Assembly (NCBI GenBank): GCA_945906915.1 | Contig: CAMDSI010000110.1 | Span: 1-7,111 of the forward strand | Direction: 5' to 3' | Length of the DNA stretch: 7,111 nt | Origin: Spirosoma fluviale | Lineage (GTDB): Bacteria; Bacteroidota; Bacteroidia; Cytophagales; Spirosomataceae | Part shown: positions 1 through 6,137 of the stretch, piece after piece | How positions within the stretch are numbered: the first letter of the stretch is position 1 | How the letters are laid out: each line of letters starts with the position of its first letter | The notes under the pieces: generated by a model | What the model was told of the DNA's origin: nothing | The model's input: the letters and a program-made list of their open reading frames with translations, nothing else | Databases searched by the model: none | Position numbers and translations under genes: made by a program

Positions 1-489
1 TATTTCAATTCCGGTCGCAACCCAGCGGAGGCGATCAAGGTCGCTAAACCAACCTACGCGGGATTAGAATTCGTGAACACGAAGGAAGAAGCTGATGTGG
101 TTTTATTGTGGTTAATTCCCTCTGCCGGTGGTTTATTTAGCTCGCAAGGAGCAAAAATCGATTTGAATTTATCTAAGAATCGCATCGATGTGAATCATGT
201 GAATGAGATTATTAATGCCAAACCAACCATCGTAGTAATCAATTACACGAACCCGTGGGTGATAGAAGAAATTGATAAAGGAAAGGCCGCGTCCATTCTT
301 GCGACTTTTGGGACGACGCAAGAAGCGCTGTTAGATATTGTGACTGGAGCCTATAATCCCTCAGGCAAAATGCCCTTTACCACACCGCTGAATCAAGCTG
401 TGGTTGAATCAAATAAATCAGACGTTCCGGGTTATATGGAAGGGCCGGGATATGGATTGTTTGAGTTTGGGCATGGATTGAGTTATTAA
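1..489 (+). CDS. Glycoside hydrolase family 3 (beta-glucosidase-like), C-terminal part, 5' end outside window
   Basis: The reading frame is open from base 1, so this is the last 162 residues of a longer protein. It matches the C-terminal alpha/beta sandwich domain of family 3 glycoside hydrolases, which helps form the active site of enzymes releasing glucose or xylose from beta-linked sugars. Visible hallmarks are the IVVINYTNPWV strand (around 232-264), LATFGTTQEALLDIVTG (around 298-348), NPSGKMPFTTP (from 355) and the closing FEFGHGLSY. The protein stops directly after GLSY, so the fibronectin type III-like tail found in many bacterial members is absent. The catalytic N-terminal barrel and any signal peptide lie upstream, so substrate and location cannot be judged. 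A terminator follows the stop codon by 3 bp, making this the last gene of its transcript. Confidence 0.88.
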   Translation, partial: YFNSGRNPAEAIKVAKPTYAGLEFVNTKEEADVVLLWLIPSAGGLFSSQGAKIDLNLSKNRIDVNHVNEIINAKPTIVVINYTNPWVIEEIDKGKAASILATFGTTQEALLDIVTGAYNPSGKMPFTTPLNQAVVESNKSDVPGYMEGPGYGLFEFGHGLSY

Positions 490-492
490 AGG

Positions 493-517
493 AAGGGGCT
501 TAATCGCCCCTTTTTTT
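493..517 (+). terminator. Intrinsic terminator after the GH3 gene
   Basis: GGGGC (495-499) pairs with GCCCC (506-510) around a six-base loop and is followed by seven T (511-517). Two A at 493-494 extend the stem into the T run. It begins 3 bp after the GH3 stop codon, a classical rho-independent arrangement. Confidence 0.9.
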
Positions 518-518
518 A

Positions 519-526
519 TATCTTTG
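519..526 (+). promoter_or_regulatory. Putative Bacteroidota -7 promoter element for the DUF4442 gene
   Basis: TATCTTTG fits the Bacteroidota -7 consensus TAnnTTTG exactly and lies 20 bp before the ATG at 547. That would give a very short leader. I see no convincing TTTG -33 element at the expected distance; that position falls inside the preceding terminator stem. The assignment rests on the -7 element alone. Confidence 0.45.
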
Positions 527-546
527 GGTCAGAATATTTACTTGCT

Positions 547-1035
547 ATGAACCCACACTATCCCGCATTCAAACGGATCATCACGAATCCAATTCTATTT
601 AAGTTTTTTGTTTTCCAAAAGCTCTCCTCCGCTTTTTGGGCCGGACTTTCCATCGCTCATTTCGACGAAAAATCCTGTGAAGTGCGCGTGAAACTTTCGT
701 GGTTTAATCAGAATCCATTTCGCTCCATGTATTTTGCCGTGGAGGCGATGGCGGCGGAAATGAGTTGCGGGATGTTGGCTTTAGGACAGGTGTATAAACG
801 GCAACCTGCTGTAAGTATGCTCGTGGAAAAGCTGGAAGCTAAATTCGTTAAGAAGGCAACAGGAGTCATCATTTTTACCTGCGAGGATGGCCAGGCATTA
901 CAAGACACCGTGAATGAGGCATTGAATAATCCGGCAGGTTCAAAACTAGGTGTGACCTCCATCGGCCGAAATCAAGCCGGCGAAGTCGTAGCGGAGTTCT
1001 ATTTAACCTGGACGTTTAAAGCGAAGAGCTTATAA
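547..1035 (+). CDS. DUF4442 family protein, hotdog-fold (thioesterase-like)
   Basis: A 162-residue soluble protein without signal peptide. The central segment NPFRSMYFAVEAMAAEMSCG (residues 56-75) is the typical helix region of DUF4442 proteins, which belong to the hotdog-fold superfamily with PaaI-like acyl-CoA thioesterases. Beta strands flank it (CEVRVKLSWF near 44-53; VVAEFYLTWTF near the C-terminus). Length is normal for the family. By analogy it may hydrolyse or bind an acyl thioester, but no substrate is established for DUF4442 and none can be inferred here. It stands alone between a terminator and a convergent gene, overlapping the latter's 3' end by 6 bp. No clear Shine-Dalgarno sequence precedes the ATG, as is usual in this phylum. 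Confidence 0.85.
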   Translation: MNPHYPAFKRIITNPILFKFFVFQKLSSAFWAGLSIAHFDEKSCEVRVKLSWFNQNPFRSMYFAVEAMAAEMSCGMLALGQVYKRQPAVSMLVEKLEAKFVKKATGVIIFTCEDGQALQDTVNEALNNPAGSKLGVTSIGRNQAGEVVAEFYLTWTFKAKSL

Positions 1036-1659
1036 GTTATATTTTAAGCTAATTGTACCGATTACTTGTCCGTCGGTTAGGGTATAATTGCCAAAGGCTT
1101 TGGCCTGAAAATGCTCGTTAATATCATACGAAATCGTCTCAGCTACTCCTGTCAAATCCCCCACGGATAAGTAATATCCCTGTGTTAAAAAACTCCAGTT
1201 TTTATGGCGGTAATTCGTATTTCCAGACACTAATGTCACTTTAAAATCTTTATTCCGTGCCTGACCATTTAAAATGAACGAGCCCACACTCATCTTTTTG
1301 CTCACCGGATAAGACATCGTCAATTCTCGACCGAAGAAACTCGTCACTTCATAATCCTCCGTCATTTGAAAAGCGGGCATATGAATCCCTATGATAGCCT
1401 TAAATTTTTTATCAATAAATCGATAGCGTGTAAATAAAGCCACCGTTGTAGGCGTCATGCTCTGTATACGCATCATATACATTAAGTGCCCTGTTAAGCG
1501 TTTCTTAGGATTTGTGCCAGCATTAATGATAAGATTAGGCTCTTTCGAGGTGAAAGCAGGGATAAAGGAGAATCCTCCTGTGCTCATCTCAATACTTCCT
1601 GTTTGGGCAGTTAGTGAAAAAGACGCTAAAATAAGGCAAACGGCTAGCAATTGTTTCAT
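1030..1659 (-). CDS. Exported protein of unknown function, possibly outer-membrane associated
   Basis: A 209-residue protein I do not recognise. It starts with a clear Sec signal peptide: Lys at position 3, hydrophobic core LLAVCLILASFSL and a likely cleavage after TA-Q near residue 18-19. There is no lipobox cysteine at the cleavage position. The mature part is rich in short alternating polar/hydrophobic strands (for example FGNYTLTDGQVIGTISLKYN at the C-terminus) with no long helix, suggesting a beta-rich periplasmic or small outer-membrane barrel protein. That is inference from pattern only. The ATG at 1659 is supported by the signal peptide and by a good promoter 29 bp upstream. The stop codon overlaps the 3' end of the convergent DUF4442 gene. 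Confidence 0.75.
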   Translation of the reverse strand: MKQLLAVCLILASFSLTAQTGSIEMSTGGFSFIPAFTSKEPNLIINAGTNPKKRLTGHLMYMMRIQSMTPTTVALFTRYRFIDKKFKAIIGIHMPAFQMTEDYEVTSFFGRELTMSYPVSKKMSVGSFILNGQARNKDFKVTLVSGNTNYRHKNWSFLTQGYYLSVGDLTGVAETISYDINEHFQAKAFGNYTLTDGQVIGTISLKYNL

Positions 1660-1687
1660 TTAGATACATTAGGGTTTTGAAGCGGTG

Positions 1688-1695
1688 CAAAGGTA
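1688..1695 (-). promoter_or_regulatory. Bacteroidota -7 promoter element for the exported protein gene
   Basis: Read on the minus strand this is TACCTTTG followed by CA, an exact and very typical match to TAnnTTTG of the Bacteroidota primary sigma factor. It lies 29 bp upstream of the ATG at 1659, giving a leader of roughly 20 bases. The -33 region (around 1711-1716, TTTTC on the minus strand) matches TTTG only weakly. Confidence 0.65.
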
Positions 1696-1717
1696 CGGTT
1701 TTTCTTTCTGAAAACAT

Positions 1718-1733
1718 CCTGTGGGCTTACAGG
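1718..1733. promoter_or_regulatory. Short inverted repeat upstream of the first photolyase gene
   Basis: CCTGT and ACAGG form a perfect 5-bp inverted repeat around a 6-bp spacer, ending 10 bp before the ATG at 1744 in the 84-bp divergent intergenic region. It could be an operator half-site pair or a small leader hairpin affecting the photolyase start. A 5-bp repeat can occur by chance, and no named regulator is implied. I found no good plus-strand TAnnTTTG promoter here for the photolyase gene. Confidence 0.25.
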
Positions 1734-1743
1734 TTATTAGTAT

Positions 1744-3207
1744 ATGCCAAAGTCCCCTATCCATATTGTCTGGTTCAAACGTGATCTCCGCTTTACGGAC
1801 CACGAACCTTTGTGTCGGGCTTTGGCTTCCGATATTCCAGTTCTACTTATCTATTGTTTCGAGCCTTCTCTAATCGCCTATCCAGATAGCGATGTGCGCC
1901 ATTGGCGATTTGTCCACGAATCTTTAGTGGAGATGCAAGGACGATTAGAAGATCGAAATGGTCAGCTTTATGTGTTCCATTCAGAGGTCATTCCGGTGTT
2001 TCAAGCGCTGGCTTCCGTGTACGATATCAAGACCTTATTTTCTCACGAAGAGATAGGAAATGCGCTAAGTTATCAGCGGGACAAAGAGGTGGCTGAATTC
2101 TGCAAAATGGCGGGCATTTCATGGAATGAAACACCAACAGGCGGCGTAATTCGCCGTTTAAAAACTCGGAAAACCTGGCAGCAACGTTGGGAAACAACGA
2201 TGAAGAGCGCGCCATTTTTCGTGCCGGAAAATGATTGGAATCTTTTGCCCCTCGACCCGACTTTTTATGATGCGTGTAAAGGCCCAGAACTACCGATCTC
2301 TTTTAAAACGCGGAATCCTATCTTCCAAGAAGGGGGAGAATATTGGGGCTGGAAATACCTAAAAAGCTTTATTGAAACACGGCATACAGATTACAGTTTT
2401 TCCATCAGCAAACCGGAGGCAAGTAGACGGGCATGCGGTCGAATTTCCCCTTATTTGGCCTACGGAAATATCAGTATGCGGATGGCCCATACCTTTACCA
2501 TACAGCATTACAAAACGGCTAAAAACAAGCGTGCGCTGCAGAATTTCATCTCCCGCCTGCATTGGCAAGGTCATTTTATCCAAAAATTCGAAGATGAATC
2601 TCGCATGGAATTTGAGCCGGTTAATAAGGCCTATCAAGCGCTGGAGAAAAACCGAGATGAGCGATTAATTATAGCATGGCAAGAGGGTAAAACCGGAGTT
2701 CCACTCGTTGATGCGTGTATGCGCTGTGTGGTCGCAACAGGCTATTTGAACTTCCGAATGCGGGCGATGGTTGTCTCCTTTTTTGTCTTTAATCTTTGGC
2801 AAGATTGGCGCGATTTAGCGCATTTTCTAGCGCGGCAATTTCTTGACTATGAACCAGGCATTCACTACCCCCAAATCCAGATGCAAGCCGGAGTCACCGG
2901 CATTAATACTATCCGTATTTATAATCCAGTAAAGAATTCTTATGCCCATGATCCGGACGGAATTTTCATCAAAAAGTGGGTGCCGGAATTAGGCCAAGTT
3001 CCTGCGACTTTGATCCACGAGCCTTGGAAACTGAGTGACATGGAACAGACGTTGTACGGGGTAAAAATCGGCGTGGATTATCCCGCACCGGTGGTCGATT
3101 TAAGTGCGACTCGAAAAACGGCATCGGATCAAGTTTGGGCGATGCGAAAAACGAAAAAGGCCCGGCAAGAAGGGGCGCGAATCCTCCAAAAACACGTCAA
3201 TAAATGA
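1744..3207 (+). CDS. Photolyase/cryptochrome family flavoprotein with divergent active site
   Basis: A 487-residue protein in the classical domain order. The N-terminal antenna-type Rossmann domain (about residues 5-135, beginning HIVWFKRDLRFTDHEPL) is followed by the helical FAD-binding domain (about 200-430). FAD-domain landmarks are GRISPYLAYGNIS (232-244), W274, GVPLVDACMR, the TGYLNFRMR segment (332-340) and IYNPVKNS...DPDGIFIKKWVPEL. The family repairs UV pyrimidine dimers with blue light or acts as a light sensor. Compared with E. coli photolyase (from memory), the dimer-contacting Glu274 aligns with R271, flavin-N5 neighbour Asn378 with H374, and electron-relay Trp382 with I378. Trp277 is kept as W274. 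The DYEPGIHYPQIQMQAG block (368-383) marks a distinct lineage that I recall in other Bacteroidota and cyanobacteria. Dimer repair is therefore uncertain. It overlaps the next gene by ATGA, implying translational coupling. Confidence 0.9.
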   Translation: MPKSPIHIVWFKRDLRFTDHEPLCRALASDIPVLLIYCFEPSLIAYPDSDVRHWRFVHESLVEMQGRLEDRNGQLYVFHSEVIPVFQALASVYDIKTLFSHEEIGNALSYQRDKEVAEFCKMAGISWNETPTGGVIRRLKTRKTWQQRWETTMKSAPFFVPENDWNLLPLDPTFYDACKGPELPISFKTRNPIFQEGGEYWGWKYLKSFIETRHTDYSFSISKPEASRRACGRISPYLAYGNISMRMAHTFTIQHYKTAKNKRALQNFISRLHWQGHFIQKFEDESRMEFEPVNKAYQALEKNRDERLIIAWQEGKTGVPLVDACMRCVVATGYLNFRMRAMVVSFFVFNLWQDWRDLAHFLARQFLDYEPGIHYPQIQMQAGVTGINTIRIYNPVKNSYAHDPDGIFIKKWVPELGQVPATLIHEPWKLSDMEQTLYGVKIGVDYPAPVVDLSATRKTASDQVWAMRKTKKARQEGARILQKHVNK

Positions 3208-4643
3208 GCACATTTCTGATTTTCCCACACCAGCTTTTCGAAGAGACTTTGGCTCAACAAGCGGACGTCTTCTACCTGATTGAATCCGATCTTTTCTTCA
3301 ATCAATACGCTTTTCACAAACAAAAAATCTTGTTCCACCGGGCGAGTATGCGGGCGTTTGCCGACCGCCTTCGCAGCGCAGGAAAAACCGTAGAATACAT
3401 TGATGCCCGGGATCCTCGTGCTTCTGAATTTGCTTTAGTCGCATCTTTAGCGGGTGAAATTACGTTATTTGACCCCAATGATTATCTGCTAGAACGCCGC
3501 CTGCGCCGGGCTGCTAACATTCGCTTATTAGTTAGTCCTAACTTCTTAAACACGGAGACTGAATTACTAGGGAATCGCAAGCCCTATTATCAGACGGCGT
3601 TTTATACTCAGCAGCGAAAAGATCGTGGCATCTTGTTAGAAGAAGACGGCAAACCCGTGGGAGGTCAATGGACCTATGACACGGAAAATCGCAAGAAAAT
3701 TCCAAAGAATACGTTCATCCCGGCGCCCTTTCCAGAGGCAGTTCCAAACCCCTATATTCAGGAGGCAATTGAATATGTAGCTTTGCACTTTCCTGATAAT
3801 CCGGGATCAAGCGATATGCCTTTTTCGGGTGCTTATTATCCGGTAACACATGCAGAAGCTCAGGCGGCTCTAGAACTTTTTTTACGGGAACGTGTGCATC
3901 TTTTTGGGGATTACGAAGATGCGATAAAGGCGCAGGAGAAGACTTTGTTTCACAGTATTTTAAGTCCTCTGATTAATGCGGGATTATTAAATCCGGCGCA
4001 AGTGATCGAACGCGTTGCAGCCTCCGCTGCACCCCTAAATAGCGTGGAGGGCTTTATTCGCCAAATCATCGGTTGGCGCGAATTTGTCCAATTGCTATAT
4101 CGAAAAATAAGCATTCAACAACGCACCACAAATTACTGGGGATTTACAAACGAGATGCCCGCTGCTTTTTATGATGGGTCGACCGGAGTATTGCCCATCG
4201 ATCAGACAATTCACAAACTTTTAAAAACGGGTTATAATCACCACATCGAGCGGCTGATGGTACTCGGAAATTTTATGTTATTGTGCGAAATCAAACCGGA
4301 TGCGGTTCATCGCTGGTTCATGGAAATGTATATCGACGCGTACGATTGGGTGATGGTCCCTAATGTGTATGGCATGTCGCAATTCAGCGATGGCGGATTA
4401 ATGACTACTAAACCCTACATCTGCGGCTCGAATTATATCTTGAAAATGAGCGATTATCCGAAAGGCGAATGGCAAGAAATTTGGGATGGATTATTCTGGC
4501 GGTTCCTCGATAAACAACGGGAGACGTTTCGTAAAAATCCGAGGTGGGCGATGTTGATTAGTACTTGGGATAAGATGCCTTTGGAGAAAAAGTCACACCA
4601 CTTAAACAACGCTGAAACGTTTCTAGCTAAGCTTTTTGCTTAG
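3204..4643 (+). CDS. Bacterial (6-4) photolyase / CryB-like family protein lacking the iron-sulfur cysteines
   Basis: A 479-residue homologue of the FeS-BCP group (Agrobacterium PhrB, Rhodobacter CryB), which repairs (6-4) photoproducts or regulates light responses. The N-terminal antenna domain starts FLIFPHQLF. The FAD domain carries FIRQIIGWREFVQLLY, YNHHIERLMVLGNF (344-357; H346-H347 match the essential His pair of PhrB) and VHRWFMEMYIDAYDWVMVPN, then GMSQFSDGGLMTTKPYI. The four [4Fe-4S] ligands appear absent. From memory the first two are 88 residues apart in PhrB (350 and 438), and the corresponding residues here are P331 and P419; the C-x-x-C and ACPF-type loop after MSDY is replaced by a shorter PKGEWQEIWDG. 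C361 and C407 are not at ligand positions. Start at ATG 3204 is set by the ATGA overlap with the upstream photolyase-like gene. The 3' end overlaps the facing NewPHL gene by 21 bp. Confidence 0.88.
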   Translation: MSTFLIFPHQLFEETLAQQADVFYLIESDLFFNQYAFHKQKILFHRASMRAFADRLRSAGKTVEYIDARDPRASEFALVASLAGEITLFDPNDYLLERRLRRAANIRLLVSPNFLNTETELLGNRKPYYQTAFYTQQRKDRGILLEEDGKPVGGQWTYDTENRKKIPKNTFIPAPFPEAVPNPYIQEAIEYVALHFPDNPGSSDMPFSGAYYPVTHAEAQAALELFLRERVHLFGDYEDAIKAQEKTLFHSILSPLINAGLLNPAQVIERVAASAAPLNSVEGFIRQIIGWREFVQLLYRKISIQQRTTNYWGFTNEMPAAFYDGSTGVLPIDQTIHKLLKTGYNHHIERLMVLGNFMLLCEIKPDAVHRWFMEMYIDAYDWVMVPNVYGMSQFSDGGLMTTKPYICGSNYILKMSDYPKGEWQEIWDGLFWRFLDKQRETFRKNPRWAMLISTWDKMPLEKKSHHLNNAETFLAKLFA

Positions 4644-5699
4644 TTTATTCCAAAAAGAAAAGAAGCTATTGAATTCCCCTTGTAAGCCCGGAGCTAGCGA
4701 AGGATGCTCCTCTCGTATTCCCTGAAAATGGGCATTAATAGGGTGGTCACGGAAAATTCCTTTAACCGGTAGCTGCGCGATTTCCCCATAAAAAACTTGA
4801 ATCCCCGGAATATTCGTGGCTAAATCGAAGATGAATTGCATCGTGCGCTCAGACATGGGGTGTTTCGCAAAATGACTCGGCTCTAAGACTAAAATGCGAT
4901 TCCCGTCTTCGCCTTCGTGGAAGGTAGGATCGAGGGTGTAATGGGTATAAATGAAGGTGGGAAGCTCTTGGTGAATCTCCATCGGTTTCGTCACGGGCGC
5001 CGTAAAAATAAGCTTCGGATTCGCCGATTCCCTTAATTCCTCCGGCACCGAGCGCAGTGGCAATTCCTCGTAACTATAATCCAAAAACGTGTCTGTTTGC
5101 CGGCTACCCGTGTACTTATTTACATTTTCTTGGTTTACATAATACAGCTTATTACTGAAAGTACCAGCGCACCATTGCCAACTCAGCGCATTACTCGCTA
5201 AATCTCCATCCAATAAATGATAATACAACCAAGCCGCAGGAGCAGACCAATGATATTTCCCCACATTGCAGGTGATGGCCGCGAGGTACATGCGCAGGTG
5301 ATTATGCAAATAACCCCTTTCAGGAAAGCTTTTTAAATGTGCATCTAAGGACTCGATTCCCGTCTCCGCCTCTAACACGGCAGCGGGAATTCCCTGGTAC
5401 AAAACCCCTTCTTGTGGATGACGAATATCGCTAAAAATAGCGTCCCCTTTCTGAAACCAAGTCCGGGTATAAAACTCTCGCCAGGCTAATTCTTGAATGA
5501 ATTTTTCAGCCTGATCCATGCCGATACCACGGTCTTTTAATCGGGCTACGACCTGTGGGACCGTGATAAATCCACGGGATAAATACGGCGAAAGGTAGGA
5601 AACACCCCCGTTTAAAAAGTTACGGGAGCGGGCGTAATGACCCGGATCAAACGCATCAATCCGAGCGTAAACGGCCTCGAGTGTGGTAGGAAATTCCAC
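4623..5699 (-). CDS. NewPHL-type photolyase with inverted topology (FAD domain first)
   Basis: A 358-residue protein that begins directly with the FAD-binding photolyase domain. Landmarks are YARSRNFLNGGVSYLSPYLS (22-41), ELAWREFY (70-77), YLHNHLRM (130-137), LLDGDLASN (162-170), WQWCAG (174-179) and YVNQENVNKY (187-196). Residues aligning with E. coli Glu274, Trp277, Asn378 and Trp382 are all kept (E70, W73, N170, W174), so dimer repair chemistry looks intact. There is no N-terminal antenna domain. Instead about 110 C-terminal residues (from roughly 245; RILVLEPSHFAKH near 266-278) look like a small alpha/beta domain. This order matches the described NewPHL class, which repairs cyclobutane dimers in single-stranded DNA. 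The start is GTG at 5699, because no ATG exists in the short upstream frame and FPT near the N-terminus fits the family. The GTG shares one base with the preceding gene's stop (TAGTG), indicating coupling. Confidence 0.88.
   Translation of the reverse strand: MEFPTTLEAVYARIDAFDPGHYARSRNFLNGGVSYLSPYLSRGFITVPQVVARLKDRGIGMDQAEKFIQELAWREFYTRTWFQKGDAIFSDIRHPQEGVLYQGIPAAVLEAETGIESLDAHLKSFPERGYLHNHLRMYLAAITCNVGKYHWSAPAAWLYYHLLDGDLASNALSWQWCAGTFSNKLYYVNQENVNKYTGSRQTDTFLDYSYEELPLRSVPEELRESANPKLIFTAPVTKPMEIHQELPTFIYTHYTLDPTFHEGEDGNRILVLEPSHFAKHPMSERTMQFIFDLATNIPGIQVFYGEIAQLPVKGIFRDHPINAHFQGIREEHPSLAPGLQGEFNSFFSFWNKLSKKLS
4625..4645. terminator. Hairpin inside the convergent 3' overlap, possible weak bidirectional terminator
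   Basis: CTAAGC (4627-4632) and GCTTAG (4638-4643) pair around TTTTT, and A-T and G-T pairs extend the stem to 4625/4645. It occupies nearly the whole 21-bp overlap of the two convergent genes: the plus-strand stop TAG is in its right arm, and the minus-strand stop overlaps the left end. On the plus strand TTTATT follows; on the minus strand there is no T run. A strong intrinsic terminator is therefore doubtful. Confidence 0.35.
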
Positions 5700-5995
5700 T
5701 AACGCTTGCTGATTTTATTCATACTAATGCCGCGCTGAAGGGTGCATTTGAAACGTGCGTCTGATGAAACCCGCTTTAATAGGTGTTTCGTGCTACGTCC
5801 TGACATGCGTTTGCGCCACATTTGGAAGCTAGATAATTTACTATTCGCCCGCATGAATTCGATGACCTCTTTTTCTTTTAGGCCAAACTGAAATTCAATC
5901 GCCTCGAAAGGCGTGCGATCTTCCCACGCCATTTGGATGATGCGGTCGATGTCCTCATCGGAAAACCTATTTGCTACGTCTGCACTTTTCACCAC
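5699..5995 (-). CDS. DUF2805 / TIGR03643 family small protein
   Basis: A 98-residue basic protein of unknown function. The core FSDEDIDRIIQMAWEDRTPF (11-30), followed by EAIEFQFGLKEKEVIEFMR (31-49) and SSFQMWRKRMSGRSTKH (55-71), is the family signature. The conserved tail ends RGISMNKISKR. The EAIEFQFGLKEKEV stretch resembles a helix-turn-helix, and the protein is rich in Arg/Lys, so nucleic-acid binding is plausible but unproven. The frame has no ATG near the N-terminus. GTG at 5995 (followed by a second GTG) is the best start, lying 29 bp inside the end of the DUF2256 gene, which suggests translation coupled to it. Its stop TAG shares a base with the GTG start of the NewPHL gene. Position between DUF2256 and a photolyase suggests an accessory role in the same process; that is inference from context. 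Confidence 0.85.
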   Translation of the reverse strand: MVKSADVANRFSDEDIDRIIQMAWEDRTPFEAIEFQFGLKEKEVIEFMRANSKLSSFQMWRKRMSGRSTKHLLKRVSSDARFKCTLQRGISMNKISKR

Positions 5996-6104
5996 AGTAG
6001 ATAATTTGATCCCAATTCTTCTCCCATTTCTTGCGCCAAGTAAAGGGACGATTGCAAACGGGACAAGTTTTGGAAGGTAAATGTTGTTTTTTAACGCCTT
6101 GCAT
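5967..6104 (-). CDS. DUF2256 small zinc-ribbon protein
   Basis: A 45-residue gene, ATG at 6104 and TAG at 5969-5967. The sequence holds CPVCNRPFTWRKKWEKNWD (14-32) and YCGEKCR (36-42). The four cysteines C14, C17, C37 and C41 make a CxxC...CxxxC zinc-binding pattern, and the aromatic/basic FTWRKKWEKNWD block is the DUF2256 signature. Length fits the family, whose function is unknown; a structural zinc site with nucleic-acid or protein contact is a reasonable guess only. It overlaps the DUF2805 gene by 29 bp in another frame and heads the unit leading to the NewPHL photolyase. The start codon immediately follows the T run of the hairpin at 6105-6137, leaving no room for a ribosome-binding site outside that hairpin. 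Confidence 0.9.
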   Translation of the reverse strand: MQGVKKQHLPSKTCPVCNRPFTWRKKWEKNWDQIIYCGEKCRRSK

Positions 6105-6137
6105 AAAAAAGGGCTTGCCTATAAGACAAACCCTTTT
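6105..6137 (-). terminator. Strong bidirectional intrinsic terminator between the PhzF gene and the DUF2256 gene
   Basis: On the minus strand GGGTTTGTC (6133-6125) pairs with GGCAAGCCC (6119-6111) over nine pairs including two G-T, with a five-base loop, followed by six T (6110-6105). Flanking A/T runs lengthen the stem to 13 pairs. On the plus strand the T run is four bases. It lies 28 bp after the PhzF stop codon and should end the CorA-PhzF transcript. It also directly abuts the ATG of the DUF2256 gene. Confidence 0.85.

Noticed and set aside
708..962. Minus-strand open frame inside the DUF4442 gene
   Set aside because: No recognisable domain, and it lies wholly within a well-supported gene on the other strand.
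1457..1663. Plus-strand open frame over the exported protein gene
   Set aside because: It is antisense to the signal-peptide region of a better gene and has no domain or promoter support.
2359..2668. Open frames on both strands within the first photolyase gene
   Set aside because: Both are explained as shadows of the conserved photolyase coding sequence and show no family features.
3204..4643. Cysteine loss caused by frameshift or pseudogenisation
   Set aside because: The frame is continuous and conserved motifs continue on both sides of the altered loop, so substitution within a functional lineage is more likely.
4623..5699. Truncated or broken ordinary photolyase missing its N-terminal antenna domain
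   Set aside because: The preceding gene ends exactly at its start, key active-site residues are intact and a C-terminal domain is present, which fits the NewPHL architecture better than truncation.
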